From the NCBI RefSeq assembly GCF_000282495.1, contig NZ_AKJE01000044.1, forward strand, positions 1 to 64,000: a stretch of 64,000 nucleotides of DNA. The letters run 5' to 3'. Below are positions 25,455-33,400 of the stretch, piece by piece; position 1 is the first letter of the stretch; the number at the start of each line of letters is the position of its first letter. The notes under the pieces are model-generated. The model was not told where the DNA came from and made no database searches. It worked only from the letters and a program-made list of their open reading frames with translations. Position numbers and translations under genes: made by a program. Source of the DNA: Pseudomonas sp. GM79. GTDB taxonomy: Bacteria; Pseudomonadota; Gammaproteobacteria; Pseudomonadales; Pseudomonadaceae.

Positions 25455-28400
25455 ATGACCACCACCCCCAAACCCTCGGCCCCGGCTCCCGAGCGACAGG
25501 CCTTGAGTCCCAGCACCCTGGACTTTCCGGTGGTGGGCATCGGTGCTTCGGCGGGTGGGCTCCAGGCCATTAAGTTGTTCTTCGAGAACATGCCCCACGA
25601 CAACGGCATGGCGTTCGTGATCATTCTTCATCTGTCGCCCGACCACCAAAGCATCGCTGACAAGATCATCCAGGAATCGACCCGGATGCCGGTCCTGCAG
25701 GTCACCGAAACCGTGCCGATCGAGAAAAACCGGGTGTACGTCATCTCACCCGCGCAGCGGCTGACGATGAATGACGGCAACCTTGAAGTCAGTGAAAACG
25801 ATCCGCAGCTGGGGCGCCACGCCTCGATCGATCTGTTCTTTCGTGACCTGGCCGACGTACACCAGGAACGCGCCTTTTGCCTGGTGCTCTCCGGCAGCGG
25901 CTCCGATGGCGCGGTCGGCTTGTCACGCATCAAGGAACAGGGCGGTATTACCGTGGCCCAGGTGCCGGAAGATGCCGAGTTCGACGGTATGCCACGCGCA
26001 GCCATCGAGACCGGCATGGTTGATCTCGTATTGCCCGTGGTCGAAATGCCGCAAAAACTGCTGGATCTTTGGCACAACTCCCAGGAAATCCGCTTGCCCA
26101 TCCTCAACGAGCCGGAACATCAAACCATCGCCTCGGTGTCCGAGCGCGATGTTGCACTCGCCGAGCAAATGCTGCATGACATCCTGATCCAGTTGCGCTC
26201 CGGCACCGGTCACGACTTCAAGCACTATAAGCGCGCGACGGTATTGCGGCGGATCGAGCGCCGGATGCAGGTCACCGCCCAGCCAGACCTGAAAGCTTAT
26301 TACCACTACCTGCAAAGCAATCCCGAAGAAACCAAAGCGTTGCTGGGGGACATGCTGATCGGCGTGACCAACTTCTTCCGTGATCGTGAAGCCTTTGAAG
26401 CACTAGAGCGCGATATCGTGCCGCAACTGGTCAGTGCCGCGGTCTCGGCGCAGCCTGAGAAAGAAGAAATCCGGGTGTGGTCGGCTGGCTGCTCCACCGG
26501 CGAAGAAGCCTACAGCCTGGCGATGCTGGTCAGCGATCAGCTGCAACTGGAGTCCAGCAAGGCTTCGCTGCAAGTATTCGCCACCGACATCGACGAGCGC
26601 GCCATCAGCTTCGGCCGGGCCGGTCTGTACCCGCAAGCGATTATCACGGATGTGCCGCCGACGCGGTTGCGGCATTACTTCATCAAGGAAGATGACCACT
26701 ATCGGATTCGCAAGGAAATCCGCGAGAAAGTGCTGTTCGCCAAACACAGCCTGTTGTCCGACCCACCCTTTTCACAAATCGACCTGATCGTTTGCCGTAA
26801 CCTGCTGATCTATCTGGATCGCGGCGTGCAACGCGAAATTCTGCAGATGTTCCACTTTGCATTGCGGCCCGGCGGCTTCCTGTTCCTGGGGTCTTCCGAA
26901 AGCGCAGACGCTTGCCATGAGCTGTTCACACCGGTAGACAAACGCAACCGGATCTTCCGCGCCAAGACCGGCACCGCCAATAGCCGACGCATGCCGACCG
27001 TGCCACGCGGTGGCTATGTGCGCACCAGCGTTTCGCAGCAGGCACCGCAAAGCGCCGTGCAGCGTAAACTTTCTTTCGCCGACATCCACCAGCGCGCCCT
27101 CGAACGCGCCGCCCCGCCGAGCATGATCGTCGACGCCAACGCCGACATCCTGCACATGAGCGAAAGTGCCGGGCGTTTCCTGCGGCATGTGGGCGGTGAG
27201 CTGTCACGCAACCTGCTGACGCTGATCCTTCCGGAGCTGCGCCTGGAGATCCGCACCACGCTGTTCCAGGTCCAGCAGAGCGGCCTGGCGGTCAAATCCC
27301 GCGAGGTGCCGATCAAGCGCGAAGATCGACGCTACAAGGTCAGCCTGGAAGCACAGCCTTACAAGGATGAAGAATCGGACGGCGAGTTCGTCCTGGTGAT
27401 TTTCGAGGAAGTCGAAGTCGATCCTTCGCAAGTGACGACCACGACCCTGCTGCAAACCGAGAGCCAGGTATTGTCCAACCTGGAACGTGAACTGCAACGC
27501 ACCAAGCTGCACTTGCAGGACACCATTGAACAATCGGAAGTCTCCAGTGAAGAACTGAAAGCCTCCAACGAAGAAATGCAGGCGATCAACGAAGAACTGC
27601 GCTCGGCCACCGAAGAGCTGGAAACCAGCAAGGAAGAGCTGCAATCGATCAACGAAGAGTTGCTGACGGTCAACTACGAGCTGAAAACCAAAGTCGAAGA
27701 AACCGACAAGATCAACGACTACCTGACCAACCTGATCGCTTCCACCGACATTGCCACGGTCTTTGTCGACCGCAGTATGCGGATCAAATGGTTCACCCCG
27801 CGCGCTACCGACATTTTCAGCATGTTGCCGATGGACACCGGCCGTTCACTGCTCGACATCACGCATCGCCTGCACTATGACGACCTGGCGAGTGACGCCG
27901 CCCAGGTATTCGAATCATTGAACATGATCGAGCGCGAAGTCAGCAGCACCGACAAGCGCTGGTACATCGCCCGTCTGCTGCCCTACCGCTCCAGCGAAGA
28001 CCATATCGACGGCACCGTGCTGACCTTCATCGACATCACCAAACGCCGCGCGGCTGAAGAAGAATTGCGCCTGGGCGAAGAACGCATGCGTCTGGTGGCC
28101 GAGAGTACCCGCGACTACGCGATCATCACCCTCGATGAACAAGGCGTGATCACCAGCTGGAACAAAGGCGCCGAGCTGATCTTCGGCTACAGCAAGGCCG
28201 AAGCCGAAGGTGCCTACTACGACTTCATTTTTTCCGCCGAAGACCGCGCCTCCGGCGTGCCCGAAACCGAACTGCTGGGGGCTCGTACCCATGGCCGTTC
28301 CGAGGATGAACGCTGGCACCTGCGCAAGGACGGCAGCCGTTTCTATTGCAGCGGCGAGGTGACCCTGCTCAGCGGTGACAACCTGCGAGGCTATGTGAAA

Positions 28401-29591
28401 ATCGCCCGTGACCTGACCGGCCACAAACGCCAGCATGAAGAGCAGAGCCAACAACTGGCCGAGACACTGAACACCAATTACCTCAAGGATGAGTTCTTCG
28501 CGGTCATGTCCCACGAACTCAAGCATCCACTGAACCTGATCCAGCTCAACGCCGAACTGCTGCGGCGCTTGCCGGTCACCAAGTCTGTGGCACCGGCCGC
28601 CAAAGCCGTCAGCACCATCTGCGATGCCGTCAGCAGCCAGGCACGGATCATCGACGACCTGCTGGACGTCGCCCGCGTCCGTACCGGCAAGCTCAAGCTG
28701 AAACCGGTGGCCATGGACCTGGCCGGTGTGCTGCGCGATATCCACACGGTCGTGCTCAATGATCGGCACAGCACCACCGTGGAGTTGCAAATACCGTCGG
28801 CGCCGTTGATGGTCTGCGCCGATCCGACGCGCCTGGAGCAGATCATCTGGAATCTGGTGAACAACGCACTGAAATTCACCCCACCCAACGGCCACGTGCA
28901 ATTGATCGCCCGGCAGGCCGGAAATATGGCCCGCCTGGACGTCAAGGATGATGGCATCGGTATCGCGGCCGAGCACCTCGAACACGTATTCGACCTGTTT
29001 GGCCAGGCAGAAACACAGCACGCCAACCACCAACGCGAGGGGCTGGGCATCGGCTTGTCACTGGTCCGCCAATTGACCGAGGCACAACGGGGTACGGTTG
29101 AGGTGAGTTCACCGGGCGTCGGGGAAGGCTGTACCTTCAGTGTCTACTTGCCACTGGCCATCATCGAAGGAAAAACCCAAACCGAAGCTCAAATCGACGA
29201 TGTGTCAGGAAGACTGAGCGGCTTGACGATTCTTTTGGTCGACGACTCTGCCGAGGTGCTGGAAACCTTGAAAATGCTGCTGGAAATGGAGGACGCCGAA
29301 GTCATTGCCTTCGATCGTCCGATGGCCGCTCTGGACGCAGCGAAGAGCACCCGTTTCGATGTGATCATTTCGGATTTGGGCATGCCGGTCATGAACGGCC
29401 ATGAGCTGATGAGTGCATTACGTCAGTTGCCGCTTGCCAAGGATGTGCCGGCCATTGCCCTGACCGGCTATGGCGCCAGCAGCGACATTAAAAAGGCCCG
29501 CCAATCGGGTTTTGACCAGCACATTGGAAAACCGGTTTCCTACGATGACCTGATCACAACCATCGAGACTCTGCGGCAGTCCCAGGCCTGA
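25455..29591 (+). CDS. CheB-CheR-PAS hybrid histidine kinase with receiver domain
   Basis: A 1,378-residue signalling fusion. In order: CheB methylesterase domain (about 25-205, triad-like Ser32 in GIGASAGG, His59 in ILHLSPDH, Asp in SGSGSDG near 152); CheR helical and SAM-binding domains (about 215-480, RVWSAGCSTGEEAYSLAM, LIVCRNLLIYL); PAS-like region; a long coiled coil (about 640-740, repeated Glu-Glu-Leu); two PAS domains; HisKA with His1020 (VMSHELKHPLNL); ATPase domain; C-terminal receiver with Asp near 1307 (ISDLGMPVMNG). No membrane segment. I chose ATG 25455, with AAGG upstream. It stands alone, so its receptors and partner are unknown. Confidence 0.9.
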   Translation: MTTTPKPSAPAPERQALSPSTLDFPVVGIGASAGGLQAIKLFFENMPHDNGMAFVIILHLSPDHQSIADKIIQESTRMPVLQVTETVPIEKNRVYVISPAQRLTMNDGNLEVSENDPQLGRHASIDLFFRDLADVHQERAFCLVLSGSGSDGAVGLSRIKEQGGITVAQVPEDAEFDGMPRAAIETGMVDLVLPVVEMPQKLLDLWHNSQEIRLPILNEPEHQTIASVSERDVALAEQMLHDILIQLRSGTGHDFKHYKRATVLRRIERRMQVTAQPDLKAYYHYLQSNPEETKALLGDMLIGVTNFFRDREAFEALERDIVPQLVSAAVSAQPEKEEIRVWSAGCSTGEEAYSLAMLVSDQLQLESSKASLQVFATDIDERAISFGRAGLYPQAIITDVPPTRLRHYFIKEDDHYRIRKEIREKVLFAKHSLLSDPPFSQIDLIVCRNLLIYLDRGVQREILQMFHFALRPGGFLFLGSSESADACHELFTPVDKRNRIFRAKTGTANSRRMPTVPRGGYVRTSVSQQAPQSAVQRKLSFADIHQRALERAAPPSMIVDANADILHMSESAGRFLRHVGGELSRNLLTLILPELRLEIRTTLFQVQQSGLAVKSREVPIKREDRRYKVSLEAQPYKDEESDGEFVLVIFEEVEVDPSQVTTTTLLQTESQVLSNLERELQRTKLHLQDTIEQSEVSSEELKASNEEMQAINEELRSATEELETSKEELQSINEELLTVNYELKTKVEETDKINDYLTNLIASTDIATVFVDRSMRIKWFTPRATDIFSMLPMDTGRSLLDITHRLHYDDLASDAAQVFESLNMIEREVSSTDKRWYIARLLPYRSSEDHIDGTVLTFIDITKRRAAEEELRLGEERMRLVAESTRDYAIITLDEQGVITSWNKGAELIFGYSKAEAEGAYYDFIFSAEDRASGVPETELLGARTHGRSEDERWHLRKDGSRFYCSGEVTLLSGDNLRGYVKIARDLTGHKRQHEEQSQQLAETLNTNYLKDEFFAVMSHELKHPLNLIQLNAELLRRLPVTKSVAPAAKAVSTICDAVSSQARIIDDLLDVARVRTGKLKLKPVAMDLAGVLRDIHTVVLNDRHSTTVELQIPSAPLMVCADPTRLEQIIWNLVNNALKFTPPNGHVQLIARQAGNMARLDVKDDGIGIAAEHLEHVFDLFGQAETQHANHQREGLGIGLSLVRQLTEAQRGTVEVSSPGVGEGCTFSVYLPLAIIEGKTQTEAQIDDVSGRLSGLTILLVDDSAEVLETLKMLLEMEDAEVIAFDRPMAALDAAKSTRFDVIISDLGMPVMNGHELMSALRQLPLAKDVPAIALTGYGASSDIKKARQSGFDQHIGKPVSYDDLITTIETLRQSQA

Positions 29592-29597
29592 GGCCCC

Positions 29598-29759
29598 GGC
29601 CACCATATCCCTCGCTCGCTGAGCGCCCCACTCCAATGCCGCGCAGTAAGGTACATCGCGGCCTCTGTCGTGAAACTCCTCCCCCATCAAAATCCCATGG
29701 CTATCGTAAACACCGATGAACACCTGGGTGACACCCTCATGACTCACACGCGCCCGCAC
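29598..29759 (-). CDS. Possible small hypothetical protein
   Basis: A minus-strand frame begins with GTG at 29759 (MRARVSHEGVTQVFIGVYDS, then a Glu-Glu-Phe and ALEWGAQRARDM segment). The first 54 or so codons look protein-like and vaguely familiar among small Pseudomonas hypotheticals. The frame stays open past the hybrid-kinase stop codon at 29591 and continues antisense inside that gene to a stop at 29418. I therefore give only the part outside the kinase. It could be a broken copy that lost its own stop codon. Low confidence. Confidence 0.3.
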
Positions 29760-29944
29760 ATGTCCGATTTATCCTTAACCGACCTGCATCAGGCTCTGGC
29801 GGGGCCTTTTTAACACAGAACGCTGAAATCTCAGGGGCGTCCCAGCACCGATAAAACACAGCCAGCCCATGCCGCATAAGGGTTTCAGATCATTTGAGCC
29901 GCACCAGTATTGAGTGCCTTCAGTCCCTTCGCCAAAAACAGATC

Positions 29945-29993
29945 GACGTAATATTGACACCTAAACATCCACTTGTCGGAATATTGGCACATG
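29945..29993 (-). mobile_element. Possible solitary IS21-type element end
   Basis: On the minus strand GTGCCAATATTCCGACAAG and GTGTCAATATTACGTCGAT are direct repeats 30 bases apart. Multiple terminal repeats with an AATATT core near a TG tip remind me of IS21-family ends. No transposase or helper gene is present, so this would be a remnant. On the plus strand the same stretch contains TTGACA (29954-29959) and AATATT 18-19 bases later, so a promoter is a competing explanation. Confidence 0.35.
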
Positions 29994-30430
29994 GCACCGT
30001 TTCATCCGGTTAACACCTTTACAAAGCCTGAGCCCACAACTAAACACCTATCAAACTGATATCAGGAAAGGCCGTACTCCTGAGTCAGGGTTATCCCAAG
30101 ACACGGCCTCATTCAGCCATTACTTCAGGAGTCCCTTCCACATGGGAGCTCTCAGATTACTGCGCGCCGTGCGTAATGCAGCCCCAGGTTCGGGCCCACG
30201 TTCGCCCAACCTGACCTGCGATCCGCTCCTCGAGTGCGGCGAGCTTTTTCACCCCCGCAGTACCCGCGCGCCTCTGCCGGCAGCGCTTGTCCCGTCAGCT
30301 GGCCGACGATGTCCGGCGCCCCCCTCGCACCACTCTTGAACGACCTGAGCGGTGCAAGAACGGGACTTCGCCCTCTTAGCAGTCCCTAGCGATTCTAAAA
30401 ATAAAAAAATGGCATTTTCGGGAGAAAGAC
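29994..30430 (+). promoter_or_regulatory. Upstream region of the large adhesin
   Basis: No certain gene. A 65-codon frame (30142-30339, MGALRLLRAVRNAAPGS) has AGGAG about 10 bases before its ATG but a Pro/Arg-rich composition unlike a real protein; it may be a leader peptide or chance. GGCCGT/ACGGCC arms (about 30068-30106) could form a hairpin. GGGAGA before 30431 is the ribosome binding site of the adhesin. Confidence 0.35.
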
Positions 30431-33400
30431 ATGGCTACCACCACAACTACCAGCGGCGGCACCGTTACTTCGCTTTCCAACACTCCGCAGGCGCAGGACG
30501 ACATTTTCACTGCCGGAGTTATTGGCACGAGCACCGCGGCCATCACTGAAGACCTGCTGGGCGTCGTGTACCTGGACGTCATGTCCAATGACCTCGGCGG
30601 CAGCGCAAAGACACTTTGGTCACTCGATGACGCGACCAGTCTTTCTACCGCCACCAAGGTTTATGCTCCGGCCGACCTGCTGGTCCAGGACACGGGCAGA
30701 ATCGAGGCGACGAGTACTGACACCAGTTTCAATGGTGCAAAGATCTGGATTACCTCCGATGGCAAGGTCGGCTACGACGCCGCTACGTTGTCGACTGCGT
30801 TCAAGGCACAACTCCAGGCGCTGGCAGCTGGAGGATCCCTGACGGACAGTTTTACCTATGCGATTCGTCTGGGTAACGGCACGCTCAGCTGGGCTACCGC
30901 GCAGGTACAGTTCGCTGGCATGAATGACAGTGTGACGATGAGCCTCGGCGCACAGGCCAGCACGGTAACCGAAGATGCGACCACGACTCCGAGCACCACT
31001 GACTCGCTGAGCGCGACAGGCACTATTGCTTTTAGCGATGTAGACCTGAGCGACACGCATACCGCCTCTTTCGAGGCTGCGGGAGGCAATACAACCGCGC
31101 TGGGCACCTTCGTCCTTGCCCCCGTGACCGAAGCAGCCAACACCGCCGACGGCTCCGTTAACTGGACTTACACCCTCAATAATGTGGCAGCCCAGTCCCT
31201 GGCCCAAGGTCAGACGGCTACCGAAACTTATGTGGTCACCATCAATGACGGGCATGGTTCGTCGACCACGCAGAATGTGACGATCACCATCACCGGCACC
31301 AACGACCAGGTGCAGATCACCAGCGGCGTACAAGCCGGCGATGCCGGGGAAGACAGCGGCGACTACGCAGCCAGCGGCAACATCACCTTCACCGACGTCG
31401 ACCTGATCGACACCCACAGCGTCACCGTCACGCCGGGCGCTTCCGGCTATCTGGGCAGTTTCACCACTGATCCACTGAGCGACAGCACCGGCACGGGCAG
31501 TGGTTCGCTGGGTTGGAACTTCGCGGTGAACAACACCGCCCTGCAGTTCCTCGGCGAAGGCCAGATCGTCACCCAAACCTATAACGTGGCGATTGGCGAC
31601 GGCGCGGTGCAGACCGTGACCATTACTATCACCGGTACTAACGACCAGCCGACGCTGACGATCGCCGACAGCAGCGGCGCAATAAACGAAGGTAATGGCA
31701 CCGCCACGCTGAGCGACAGCGGTGCACTGAGTTTTGCCGATGTGGACAACATCGACGTGGTGACTGTGTCGCACACCTCCAATGGCAACATCGCCTGGAG
31801 CGGCGGCACGCTCAATGCGGGCGTGGCTTCGGCACTGGTGGCCGGTTTCTCGGTCGATCAGAACAGCTGGGACTACAGCAGCAACCAGAACCTCGACTTC
31901 CTCGGTGCGGGTGAAACCATCACCTTCTCGTACACGGTGGTTGCCACCGACAACAGTGGCGCGGCTAATGCTGCTTCGGCGACGCAGACTGTGACCATCA
32001 CCCTCACTGGCACCAATGACGCACCCGTGCTCAGTTTCGCGACAGACAACGATATCGGTGCCGTGCAGGAAGACACCACGCTCAGCGTGAGTGGCCAGTT
32101 CAGTTCGGCCGACATCGATCACGCGGCCACCGCGACCTGGAGCATCGCCGGTACGGATACCGGCACTTATGGCTCGATCGCCGTCGACAACACCGGAAAA
32201 TGGACTTACACCTTGGCCAATGGCACCGATGGCGTCACCAGTGCGGTGCAGTCGCTGGGGGCTGGCGAAAGTCACGATGAAGTGTTCAGCGTGCGGGTCA
32301 GCGATGGCCTGGGTGGCGTCGACACTCAGTTGGTGACCGTTACCGTCAGCGGCACTAACGACGCCGCCGTGTTGTCCTCGGCCAGCGTCACGCTGACCGA
32401 AACCAATGCTCCTCTGACCACCAACGGCACCCTGACCATCAGCGACATCGACAGCGCCGCGACCTTCGTCACGCAGACCAACACCGCCGGCAGTTATGGC
32501 CAATTCTCCATCGGCACTAATGGTGCCTGGAGCTACGTCGCCAATAGCGCCCACAACGAGTTCGTCGCCGGCACCACTTACACCGACACTTTCTCAGTCA
32601 GCAGTGCCGATGGCACCCTCACTTCTGTCACCGTGCATATCCTCGGCACCAACGACGCTGCGGTGTTGTCCGCCGACATCGCTAACCTCACCGAAACCAA
32701 TGCCCCGCTGACCACCAACGGCACGCTGAGCATCAGCGATGTCGACAGCGCCGCGACCTTCGTCACGCAGACCAACACCGCCGGCAGCTACGGCCAATTC
32801 TCCATCGGCACTAATGGTGCCTGGAGCTACGTCGCCAATAGCGCCCACAACGAGTTCGCCGCTGGCACCACCTACACCGACACCTTCGTCGTGAGCAGTG
32901 CCGATGGCACCCTCACTTCGGTCACCGTCCACATCACCGGCAGTAACGACGCCGCAGTGCTGTCCTCAGCCAGCGTCACGCTGACCGAAACCAATGCCCC
33001 ACTCACCACCGGCGGCAGTCTCACCGTTAGCGACATCGACAGCCCGGAAACCTTCCAGGCCCAATCCGCTACCGCCGGCGCCAACGGAACCTTCGCCATC
33101 GATGCCGCGGGTAACTGGAGCTATACCGCCAACTCGGCCTTCGATGCACTTAATGTCGGCGACAACCTGACCGACACCTTCACGGTACTCAGTGCCGATG
33201 GCACGGCGACCTCGGTGGCCGTCACCATCAAAGGCAGTAACGACGCCGCCGTGCTGTCCTCGGCCAGCGTCACGCTGACCGAAACCAATGCCCCGCTGAC
33301 CACTGCTGGCACCCTCACCATCAGCGACGTCGACAGCCCGGAAACCTTCCAGGCCCAATCCGGTACCGCCGGCGCCAACGGAACCTTCGCCATCGATGCC

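Noticed and set aside
29775..29960. A 61-codon minus-strand frame (MSILRRSVFG...) as a gene
   Set aside because: It has no ribosome site and begins within the possible insertion-sequence remnant; nothing recognisable in the product.
30620..32554. A 644-codon minus-strand frame under the adhesin
   Set aside because: It is repetitive in step with the adhesin repeats and has no start signal; the plus strand clearly encodes the VCBS domains.
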